Shown in pieces: positions 18,465 through 26,035 of a DNA stretch of 64,000 nucleotides (the stretch's first letter is position 1; each line of letters begins with the position of its first letter). The stretch spans positions 186,001 through 250,000 of the forward strand of contig DBOC01000014.1 of the NCBI GenBank assembly GCA_002299895.1. The letters run 5' to 3'. Position numbers and translations under genes: made by a program. The notes beneath the pieces are model-generated. The model made no database searches. It was given only the letters and a program-made list of their open reading frames with translations, and was not told the DNA's origin. This stretch comes from Sphingomonadales bacterium UBA656. Lineage in GTDB: Bacteria > Pseudomonadota > Alphaproteobacteria > Sphingomonadales > Sphingomonadaceae.

Positions 18465-19468
18465 CCGTCCGCACCGACTGGACCCGTACAGAAATCGCGG
18501 AGTTGTTCGCTCTGCCGTTCGACGAACTGGTATATCAAGCCCAGACCGTGCATCGGGCGCATCACGCCGTTGGGCAGATACAATTGTGCACATTGCTCTC
18601 CATTAAAACAGGTGGTTGCCCCGAAGATTGCGGCTATTGCTCGCAATCGGTCAAGGCCGACAGCGGCGTTGAGGCAACAAAATTGATGGACGTGCAAGCG
18701 GTGTTGCAAAAGGCCGCTGAGGCAGCAGATGCGGGCTCACGCCGTTTCTGCATGGGGGCGGCATGGCGCAACCCAAAGGACCGCGACATGCCTGCGATTG
18801 TACAAATCGTTGAGGGCGTGCGTGCCATGGGCATGGAAACGTGCATGACTTTGGGCATGTTGTCGCCCGCCCAAGCCGATATGCTCGCCGACGCTGGCCT
18901 CGATTATTACAACCATAATATCGACACGTCGCCCGAGAGGTATAATGAGATTATTACCACGCGGACGATGGAGGACAGGCTCGACACGCTCGCGGAGGTC
19001 CGCCGCGCCGGCATCAATGTCTGCAGTGGGGGAATTGTCGGCATGGGAGAGACGCGCGCTGACCGTGTGGGCTTCATCCATACTTTGGCAACCCTGCCAC
19101 AGCATCCCGAAAGTGTGCCGGTCAACGCACTGGTACCCGTAAAGGGCACAGTGCTAGGTGACATGCTCGCCGATACGCCGCTGGCGAAAATTGACGACAT
19201 AGAATTCGTTCGGACGATTGCCGTGGCTCGTATTACGATGCCCATGAGCATGGTGCGGTTAAGCGCGGGGCGTGAGAGCATGTCGGAAGCCACACAGGCT
19301 CTATGCTTCATGACGGGCGCGAACAGCATCTTCACTGGCGACAAGCTATTGACCGCGGCCAATGCAGGCGACGATAAGGACGCCGCAATGCTGGCGAAGC
19401 TGGGCCTTGTGCCAATGGAGGCTGAGGAGCCATTGCGGGCTTGTAAAGCGCTTGAGGCAGCAGAGTAA
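18461..19468 (+). CDS. bioB: Biotin synthase
   Basis: Radical-SAM enzyme that inserts sulfur into dethiobiotin. The SAM-cluster cysteines are in KTGGCPEDCGYCSQS (CxxxCxxC), followed by the ASRRFC-like segment AGSRRFCMGAAWR and NHNIDTSPERY. Length is 335 residues. The GTG start lies within the mutase stop (GTGA overlap). Placing a biotin-making gene inside a propionyl-CoA carboxylase operon makes sense, because PccA must be biotinylated. The rest of the biotin pathway (bioA, F, D) is not in the window. Confidence 0.96.
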   Translation: MTVRTDWTRTEIAELFALPFDELVYQAQTVHRAHHAVGQIQLCTLLSIKTGGCPEDCGYCSQSVKADSGVEATKLMDVQAVLQKAAEAADAGSRRFCMGAAWRNPKDRDMPAIVQIVEGVRAMGMETCMTLGMLSPAQADMLADAGLDYYNHNIDTSPERYNEIITTRTMEDRLDTLAEVRRAGINVCSGGIVGMGETRADRVGFIHTLATLPQHPESVPVNALVPVKGTVLGDMLADTPLAKIDDIEFVRTIAVARITMPMSMVRLSAGRESMSEATQALCFMTGANSIFTGDKLLTAANAGDDKDAAMLAKLGLVPMEAEEPLRACKALEAAE

Positions 19469-19496
19469 GTCGCATGAGAGCTTGTTGCCATCAGCT

Positions 19497-19847
19497 ATGA
19501 CAAGTAGCACCCGCCCGCAGCCGCTTTCAGCGAGCGCCACCGCAGCGCAACTTCCAAAGGCCTACGTCATTGCCGAAGTTGAAGTGCATGATACCGCTGC
19601 ATATGAAGATTACAAATCAGCTGTTCTCCCTATCGTTGCCCAATATGGTGGACGTTACATCGTTCGTGGCGGGCGAATTGAAAGTGTTGAGGGCAGCGAT
19701 CCCAGCGGCCGCATGGTCGTCATTGAATTTCCCCATTTTGCAGATGCTCAGGCATTTCTGCGTTCAGAAGAATACCGCCCTGTCGCTGATATCAGACATG
19801 AAGCAGCAATATCCCGAATTATGATTGTTGAAGGAGCCCTTCCTTAA
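19497..19847 (+). CDS. DUF1330 family protein
   Basis: A 116-residue protein with a ferredoxin-like dimeric alpha/beta barrel fold of the DUF1330 type. Typical features are AYVIAEVEVHDTAAYEDYK, the GGRYIVRGG strand and MVVIEFPHFADAQAFLRSEEY. The first 20 residues (Ser/Thr/Ala-rich) are not part of the domain, so the true start is uncertain; an ATG at 19497 is used. It overlaps the pccA start by one base (TAATG), so it is surely in the operon. DUF1330 proteins have no settled function; an oxygenase- or isomerase-like or a regulatory role is conceivable. Confidence 0.82.
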   Translation: MTSSTRPQPLSASATAAQLPKAYVIAEVEVHDTAAYEDYKSAVLPIVAQYGGRYIVRGGRIESVEGSDPSGRMVVIEFPHFADAQAFLRSEEYRPVADIRHEAAISRIMIVEGALP

Positions 19848-21868
19848 TGTTCAAGAAAATCTTGATCGCCAACCGTGGCGAAATCGCTTGCCGGATTATC
19901 AAAACCGCGCGCCGCATGGGAATCGCGACGGTCGCGGTCTATTCCGATGCCGACGCGCGAGCGCCGTTTGTGCAGATGGCAGATGAGGCCGTGCATATCG
20001 GTCCTTCGCCAGCCGCACAGTCTTATTTGATTGCGGACAAAATCATCGCCGCGTGCAAGCAAACCGGCGCAGAGGCGGTACATCCGGGCTATGGTTTTCT
20101 GTCCGAACGCACCAGCTTTGCAGAGGCACTGGCCAAGGAGAATATTGCATTCATAGGTCCGCCAGTGAACGCCATTGCCGCGATGGGCGACAAGATAGAG
20201 TCCAAGAAACTGGCGATGTCGGCGGGCGTAAACGTTGTTCCTGGCTTTGTTGGCGAAATTGACGATACCGAACATGCGGTACGGATTTCGGAAGAAATTG
20301 GCTATCCGGTGATGATGAAGGCCAGCGCCGGTGGCGGCGGCAAGGGCATGCGGCTTGCGTATAATGAGCAAGATGTCCGCGAAGGCTTTGAAGCGACCAA
20401 GCGCGAGGGGTTGAATTCATTCGGCGACGACCGCGTGTTTATCGAAAAATTCATCCTCAACCCACGCCATATCGAAATACAGATATTGGGCGATCAACAT
20501 GGCAATATCTTATATTTGAATGAACGCGAATGTTCGATCCAGCGTCGCCATCAGAAGGTGGTCGAAGAAGCACCTTCGCCCTTCGTCACACCAAAAATGC
20601 GTAAGGCGATGGGTGAGCAGTGCGTGGCGCTGTCCCGCGCCGTTGGCTATTATTCCGCAGGGACCGTAGAACTCATCGTATCGGGCGCAGACCCAAGCGG
20701 CGAGAGCTTCTACTTTCTCGAAATGAACACGCGTCTACAGGTGGAGCATCCGGTAACCGAATGCATCACCGGTATTGATTTGGTCGAACAGATGATCCGC
20801 GTGGCCGCGGGCGAGAAGCTCGCCATGACGCAAGACGATATCAAAATCGACGGTTGGTCTATTGAAAACCGCGTTTACGCAGAAGACCCATATCGCGGTT
20901 TTTTACCAAGCACCGGGAGGCTAACGCGTTATCGTCCGCCAGTCTTGGGTTGGACCGAAGACGAGGATGCCAATGGCCGTCGCGGCGTCGAAGGCATCCG
21001 CGTTGATGACGGCGTCTATGATGGCGGCGAAGTTTCGATGTTCTACGATCCCATGATAGCCAAGCTCATCACTTGGGGTAAAACCCGCGATGAAGCTGCC
21101 GACTTGCAAATCGCCGCACTTGATCGCTTCGAAATCGAAGGCCTTGGCCATAATATAGATTTTGTTAGCGCCATCATGCAGCATCCGCGTTTCCGTTCGG
21201 GAGAACTGACGACGGGCTTCATTGCAGAGGAATATCCTGACGGCTTCCATGGCGCGGCAGCAACGCCCGAACTGGTCAAATCACTTGCAGCCATTGCAGG
21301 TTTCGTTGCGACGGCCGAGGCCGACCGCGCGCGCCATGTTGACGGTCAGCTGGGCGATACACTTGAGCCGCCCGCGCGCTGGCAAGTTAAGATTGGCGAC
21401 GCCGTCCACAACATCGAAATGATCGATGGCGACATGCACGTTGATGGGACGCTTTTTGACCTTTCGATGGAATATGATCCCGGCGATCGGTTGATTGAAG
21501 CCGAAATTGGGGACAATGAACTGGCGGTCAAGATCGCCAAAACGCGCACTGGGTTTCATCTGACGACACGTGGCGCGACACATGTTGCCCGTGTATTGCC
21601 CGGCCACATTGCCCATCTGGCAACGCACATGATCGAAAAAATTCCGCCGGATTTATCCAAATTCCTCATTTGCCCGATGCCCGGCCTGCTCACAACTTTA
21701 CATGTCAATGTAGGTGACGCGGTTGAGGCTGGGCAACCACTGGCGGTTGTAGAAGCGATGAAGATGGAAAATATTCTCCGCGCGGAGAAATCCGGAACAG
21801 TAAAGCTGGTCAATGCGCAGGCTGGCGACAGCCTAGCCGTCGACGCCGTGATATTAGAGATGGAGTGA
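19847..21868 (+). CDS. pccA: Propionyl-CoA carboxylase alpha subunit (biotin carboxylase plus carrier)
   Basis: ATP-dependent biotin carboxylase fused to its own biotin carrier domain. The N-terminal domain starts FKKILIANRGEIACRII, the ATP-grasp glycine loop is KASAGGGGKGMR, and the active-site region contains EMNTRLQVEHPVTE. A central linker domain typical of PCC alpha chains leads to the C-terminal biotinyl domain, where K639 in VEAMKMENIL is the biotinylation site. Length 673 fits alphaproteobacterial PccA rather than acetyl-CoA or methylcrotonyl-CoA carboxylase. Translation is probably coupled to the upstream DUF1330 gene. Confidence 0.95.
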   Translation: MFKKILIANRGEIACRIIKTARRMGIATVAVYSDADARAPFVQMADEAVHIGPSPAAQSYLIADKIIAACKQTGAEAVHPGYGFLSERTSFAEALAKENIAFIGPPVNAIAAMGDKIESKKLAMSAGVNVVPGFVGEIDDTEHAVRISEEIGYPVMMKASAGGGGKGMRLAYNEQDVREGFEATKREGLNSFGDDRVFIEKFILNPRHIEIQILGDQHGNILYLNERECSIQRRHQKVVEEAPSPFVTPKMRKAMGEQCVALSRAVGYYSAGTVELIVSGADPSGESFYFLEMNTRLQVEHPVTECITGIDLVEQMIRVAAGEKLAMTQDDIKIDGWSIENRVYAEDPYRGFLPSTGRLTRYRPPVLGWTEDEDANGRRGVEGIRVDDGVYDGGEVSMFYDPMIAKLITWGKTRDEAADLQIAALDRFEIEGLGHNIDFVSAIMQHPRFRSGELTTGFIAEEYPDGFHGAAATPELVKSLAAIAGFVATAEADRARHVDGQLGDTLEPPARWQVKIGDAVHNIEMIDGDMHVDGTLFDLSMEYDPGDRLIEAEIGDNELAVKIAKTRTGFHLTTRGATHVARVLPGHIAHLATHMIEKIPPDLSKFLICPMPGLLTTLHVNVGDAVEAGQPLAVVEAMKMENILRAEKSGTVKLVNAQAGDSLAVDAVILEME

Positions 21869-21930
21869 ACCCGCTTGTAAGTGCCGACATTGGTATTAAA
21901 ACATGCGCAGAGGGTTTTTAGGGGAACGTC

Positions 21931-23517
21931 ATGGCAAAAGCTGCCGAATCTGAAGTCGTACTGGATCCAAAGCGCGATCGTTTGGTCATTACAGCATCGT
22001 CGCTTGGCACGGTTTTCGAATGGTATGACTTTTTCGTCTATGGCATTTTAGCGGCATTAATCGGGAAGCTGTTTTTCCCTGCCGACAATCCAACCGCCGC
22101 GACTTTGGCGTCGCTTGCAATCTTTGGTGCTGGCTTTGGCGTGCGGCCATTCGGCGCAATATTGTTCGGCTATTTCGGTGACAAGATTGGACGGAAATAT
22201 ACATTTCTCGTGACGATTACGCTGATGGGTGTCGCAACCGCCGCGATTGGCCTGTTGCCAACGTTCGAAACGGCAGGGATTTGGGCGGCGGCGCTCTTAT
22301 TGCTTATGCGCTGTCTTCAGGGACTGGCGCTTGGTGGCGAATATGGCGGGGCAGCTATTTATGTTGCCGAACATGCGCCACAGGGTAAGCGCGGCCAATA
22401 TACTAGTTGGATTCAGGCATCGGTCGCCGGCGGTTTTCTGCTCGCGGTGATTGTCGTGCTCATTACGCGCCAGTCGATGAGCACTGAGGCGTTTGAGGCA
22501 TGGGGCTGGCGTGTCCCATTTTTGACCTCAATTTTGTTGCTTGCGATTTCGCTCTTCATGCGCCTTAAATTGTCGGAAAGTCCTGTATTCAAGGCGATGA
22601 AGGCCGCAGGCACGACGTCCAAAAATCCGTTTCTGGAAAGCTTCCAATATCCGGGCAATGTGGGCCGTCTCTTCGTTGCCTTATTCGGCGTCGCAGCAGG
22701 ATTGACGGTTATTTATTACACGTCGCAATTCGGCACATTATATTTCCTGACGGGGACCGCGCGCGTTCCAGAGACCGATGCGCTTATGTATATGGCTGTG
22801 GGCGCAGCGTTGGCGGCACCGACTTATGTGGCCTGCGGATGGCTATCAGACAAATGGGGCCGCAAACGCCTGCTTTTGCTTGGCTATGGCCTTTCCATCA
22901 TTGGCGTATTCCCGATTTTCTGGATGATGGCGGATGCCGCAAACCCAGCCCTCGCGCGCGCGACACAGAGCAATCCTGTTACGCTTTCCATCCCCAATTG
23001 TGATTTCAATGCGCTCAACCGCGTACATGAAAGCGAGTGCGCGCAAGCCCTCAATTTCTTAACGAAGCGCGGCATTGCGTATAGCAAAGAAGCAAGCGAC
23101 GCTGTGTCGTTGAATGTCGGTGATGCGAATCTGCAGGGTTTTGATGAAAAGGCTTATATCGCCGCGTTGGAAGAAGCAGGGTATCCTGACAAATCAGACC
23201 CCGCGCAGCGCGAGCCTTGGAAGATCGTCTTGGCGGTGTTCTTAATGGTGGCCCTGTCCGGCATGACCTATGGCCAAGTTGCAGCCATCCTTGTGGAAAT
23301 GTTTCCGGCTAAAATTAGATATACCTCCATGTCGATACCTTATCATATTGGCGCAGGCTATTTTGGCGGATTTCTGCCCTATATTTCACAATATATCGTG
23401 GCGCAGACAGGGCAGCCTTTCTCGGGGCTTTGGTATACCGTTGGAGTTACGGCACTTGCGTTTGTTGTAGCATTGATTTGGCTACCGGAAACATCGGGCA
23501 AGACGGAGTTGGATTGA
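21931..23517 (+). CDS. MFS transporter, metabolite:H+ symporter (MHS) family
   Basis: Twelve-helix inner-membrane transporter of 528 residues. The start of helix 1 (GTVFEWYDFFVYG), the cytoplasmic loop DKIGRKYTF and LGGEYGGAAIYVAEHAP are hallmarks of the MHS family (ShiA, KgtP and ProP relatives), which bring in organic acids or betaines with protons. Between helices 9 and 10 there is an insertion of about 85 hydrophilic residues (roughly 345-430) holding two cysteines (IPNCDFN and ESECAQ), probably periplasmic. It lies 62 bases after pccA in the same direction, so a substrate feeding propionyl-CoA metabolism is a fair guess but unproven. Confidence 0.88.
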   Translation: MAKAAESEVVLDPKRDRLVITASSLGTVFEWYDFFVYGILAALIGKLFFPADNPTAATLASLAIFGAGFGVRPFGAILFGYFGDKIGRKYTFLVTITLMGVATAAIGLLPTFETAGIWAAALLLLMRCLQGLALGGEYGGAAIYVAEHAPQGKRGQYTSWIQASVAGGFLLAVIVVLITRQSMSTEAFEAWGWRVPFLTSILLLAISLFMRLKLSESPVFKAMKAAGTTSKNPFLESFQYPGNVGRLFVALFGVAAGLTVIYYTSQFGTLYFLTGTARVPETDALMYMAVGAALAAPTYVACGWLSDKWGRKRLLLLGYGLSIIGVFPIFWMMADAANPALARATQSNPVTLSIPNCDFNALNRVHESECAQALNFLTKRGIAYSKEASDAVSLNVGDANLQGFDEKAYIAALEEAGYPDKSDPAQREPWKIVLAVFLMVALSGMTYGQVAAILVEMFPAKIRYTSMSIPYHIGAGYFGGFLPYISQYIVAQTGQPFSGLWYTVGVTALAFVVALIWLPETSGKTELD

Positions 23518-23548
23518 CAGCCCGTCACACAGGGGCAAAAGGCAGTCG

Positions 23549-24586
23549 ATGACTAATTTTGAGTCCTCCTTGCGTCTGCACATTGATGGAGATGCGCTGG
23601 TTTCCAACTGGCGCGCGCTCGACGCTCGTAGCGGCGCAGCGCGGGCAGGGGCGGCGGTAAAGGCCAATGGCTATGGCTTGGACGCGCGCGAGGTTGTTAC
23701 CCGTTTGCGCGACGCTGGTTGTCGTGATTATTTCGTTGCCCATTGGGGGGAAGCCGAAACTATTGCCGATTTGGTTCCGCCCGATTGGATATCGGTACTC
23801 AATGGTATCGCGCAAGCCGATATTCCCGCCGCGCGGGCTCTGGGCGCCATTCCAGTTCTGAATACGCCAGAGCAAGTAGCGAACTGGCGCAATGCAGGTG
23901 GCGGACGATGCCATGTCATGCTGGATAGTGGCATTAATCGCTTGGGGTTTTCGCCCGATCAAGCCGGCCTTTTGGCGGACCTAGATATCGATATTTTATT
24001 GTCGCATTTGGCGTCGGCTGACGAAGATGTTGCACAAAATGCTTATCAGCTCGGAGTTTTCGCCGAAGCGCGGTCGCACATAAGCGCGCAAAGATACAGC
24101 TTGGCCAATAGCGCAGGTATAATGTTGGGCGCAGAGTATCATCATGACATGACACGCCCGGGATTGAGCCTTTATGGCGGCATTGCGCGCCCCGAAATGG
24201 CAGACTGGATTAAACCTGTGGTGCACCTCTCGGCGCGTCTTCTTCAGGTAAGAGAGTTACCCGCTGGCGCTATGGTGGGTTATAATGCGACCCATGTCTG
24301 CCTCGAAGATACGCGTATGGGCACGATATCATTGGGCTATGCCGACGGTTATCTGCGTGCTTTTTCGGGTAAGGGCAGGGCGTGGGTAGATGGACATGAA
24401 CTACCCGTCATCGGCCGCGTGTCGATGGACCTTGTGACGCTGGATCTCAATGCTGCACCTGCCTTGCGCGAAGGCGACTGGGTCAATATCGAATATGACC
24501 TTGTCACGGCTGCGGTGCTGACGGGCCTTTCGCAATATGAACTGCTGACGGGGTTAGGGACGAGATTCGCGCGCATCTGGCGCTGA
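23549..24586 (+). CDS. alr: Alanine racemase
   Basis: PLP enzyme that makes D-alanine for peptidoglycan. The PLP lysine is K38 in AAVKANGYGL. The barrel continues with HVMLDSGINRLGF and SLANSAGIML, and the second catalytic residue is the tyrosine of MVGYNATHV. The C-terminal beta domain contains GRVSMDLVTLD. Length is 345 residues, slightly short but complete. It begins 31 bases after the transporter gene and converges on the next gene with a 39-base gap. Confidence 0.94.
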   Translation: MTNFESSLRLHIDGDALVSNWRALDARSGAARAGAAVKANGYGLDAREVVTRLRDAGCRDYFVAHWGEAETIADLVPPDWISVLNGIAQADIPAARALGAIPVLNTPEQVANWRNAGGGRCHVMLDSGINRLGFSPDQAGLLADLDIDILLSHLASADEDVAQNAYQLGVFAEARSHISAQRYSLANSAGIMLGAEYHHDMTRPGLSLYGGIARPEMADWIKPVVHLSARLLQVRELPAGAMVGYNATHVCLEDTRMGTISLGYADGYLRAFSGKGRAWVDGHELPVIGRVSMDLVTLDLNAAPALREGDWVNIEYDLVTAAVLTGLSQYELLTGLGTRFARIWR

Positions 24587-24625
24587 TTCGAGCGCTCATC
24601 CGCCCATTTTGTCGGTGTGAGCAAG

Positions 24626-25801
24626 CTAACCCGTTAAATCTGTACGTTCAATCCTAGCGACCGGCGAACGTTGGCGAATACGTGTGCCCGTTACGTCATT
24701 TTCATATTGTGCCGTCAAAGAATAACGCTCGATGGCATATACCCCCAATGACGCGTCATCGCCTTCCATTTTTAACGGCGCGTAGATGCGGGTTTTGATT
24801 GCTTTCAAAACAACATCTGCCCAATCGGTATCCCCTTTATTCCGTAAAATTTCGGGTGCATCGACTTTACCGTCAGCCCCAATCCAAAAACCGACATCCA
24901 CCCAACGATTCTCGACAACTTGCGTGCCAATACGGTTCAAGTCGCTGCCACCGGCCATGGCACGAGCCGCTTGTGCCTCGTTCATTTTGATGGGTGTAGA
25001 ATATAACAAAACAGGTCGATTTGTGCCCCCTAGCGAGGCGTAGCGCGCTATCAACCTGTCCGCCGTCTCACTGTTTCCGCTAGCTCTATCTAAACGCGAT
25101 TTGAGAATCTCTGCGGCAATTTTGATATCTTCTGATCCGCCCGTCGGAGCATTCAGAAAAGCGTCAATGCCGTCCAAAGCTTCCTTTTTACGGAATTCAG
25201 TCTTTTCCGTTTCGGCGCGTTGCACCCGAAGCGATAGATCGCGCAGCCGCGCAATGGCCGCTACTTGTGGCAAACCGACGGAGAGCGCTCGCTTTTCAAC
25301 CTCAAGATATTTGTCACTTGCCTCGTCGAGATATCCAAGCTTCATGCGGGAGTCCGCGACCTCAATCTCTGCTCCAAACACACGATAATCATTAGATTTA
25401 AGAGCGCTTTTCAGCGTATCGCGCATATCAAGAACGGAAAGCCGGTAGACATTGGCTTCCCCTAAATGCGCGGCAACATTGCCATTGGCACGCAGTAAAT
25501 CGGACACTTCGATGGGATATTGTCCTTTATGCTTCCGGTTGCGACCAAGGGCGCCCGCCAAAGTCGAGCGCGCATCACGGTAATTTCCTTCGACAAATTG
25601 ATTTTCGGCATGGGCCAGTGACGCCTTGATGTCTTGATCAGGTGGGCATTTGCGCGCCAGGCACGCCTTTAAATCAGACTCTGTGTCTTTTAACGACCTT
25701 GCAGTGACAACGATTTCTCTTGGAGCTTCATCATTTGCAATCGCCTGACTGTTGACGCCGGCAATTAAGAGCATTGTAGTCAGTTGAAATGTTTTCAGCA
25801 T
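24626..25801 (-). CDS. Secreted protein with TPR-like middle and TonB-C-like C-terminal domain
   Basis: A 391-residue exported protein with no assigned function. A signal peptide (TTMLLIAGVNSQAIA) is followed at once by REIVVTARSL, which looks like the TonB box of sphingomonad outer-membrane receptors. A Cys pair (KACLARKCPPDQ) comes next. The middle (about 60-270) is helical and repeat-like (AENQFVEGNYRDARSTLAGAL; GYLDEASDKYLEVEKRAL), suggesting tetratricopeptide-type packing. Residues about 295-355 (WVDVGFWIGADGKVDAPEIL then ADVVLKAIKTRIYAPL) match the strand-helix-strand pattern of the TonB C-terminal domain. No transmembrane anchor like that of TonB is seen. It lies downstream of the S9 peptidase gene on the same strand. 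Confidence 0.75.
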   Translation of the reverse strand: MLKTFQLTTMLLIAGVNSQAIANDEAPREIVVTARSLKDTESDLKACLARKCPPDQDIKASLAHAENQFVEGNYRDARSTLAGALGRNRKHKGQYPIEVSDLLRANGNVAAHLGEANVYRLSVLDMRDTLKSALKSNDYRVFGAEIEVADSRMKLGYLDEASDKYLEVEKRALSVGLPQVAAIARLRDLSLRVQRAETEKTEFRKKEALDGIDAFLNAPTGGSEDIKIAAEILKSRLDRASGNSETADRLIARYASLGGTNRPVLLYSTPIKMNEAQAARAMAGGSDLNRIGTQVVENRWVDVGFWIGADGKVDAPEILRNKGDTDWADVVLKAIKTRIYAPLKMEGDDASLGVYAIERYSLTAQYENDVTGTRIRQRSPVARIERTDLTG

Positions 25802-25917
25802 GGAAGCATCCTAAATCTTAAATAACTATTGCGACGAGTGGCATCAAAGCGAAAGGCAACTACGTCCTATTTGGCTAGGATTAAAGCGATAGTGTAACAG
25901 GCTGTCGACGCAAATGA

Positions 25918-26012
25918 CAGGGCAGTGTGCTCTGGACTGCCCTGATGCCCCGTCTGTATCAAGATACACGCGATACAGAGATCATGCGAAATGGCCATTT
26001 TTTCAGAATGGC
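25918..26012. other. Cluster of three hairpins between two minus-strand genes
   Basis: Three perfect inverted repeats sit within 95 bases downstream of the S9 peptidase stop: GCCATT/AATGGC (25994-26012), CTGTATC/GATACAG (25954-25978, 11-base loop) and CAGGGCAGT/ACTGCCCTG (25918-25944, 9-base loop). None has a clear T-run in the minus direction. They may protect the 3' end of the peptidase mRNA, act as a weak terminator, or shape the leader of the next gene. Confidence 0.45.
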
Positions 26013-26035
26013 ACATTTCTGTTATCGTTTACCTT

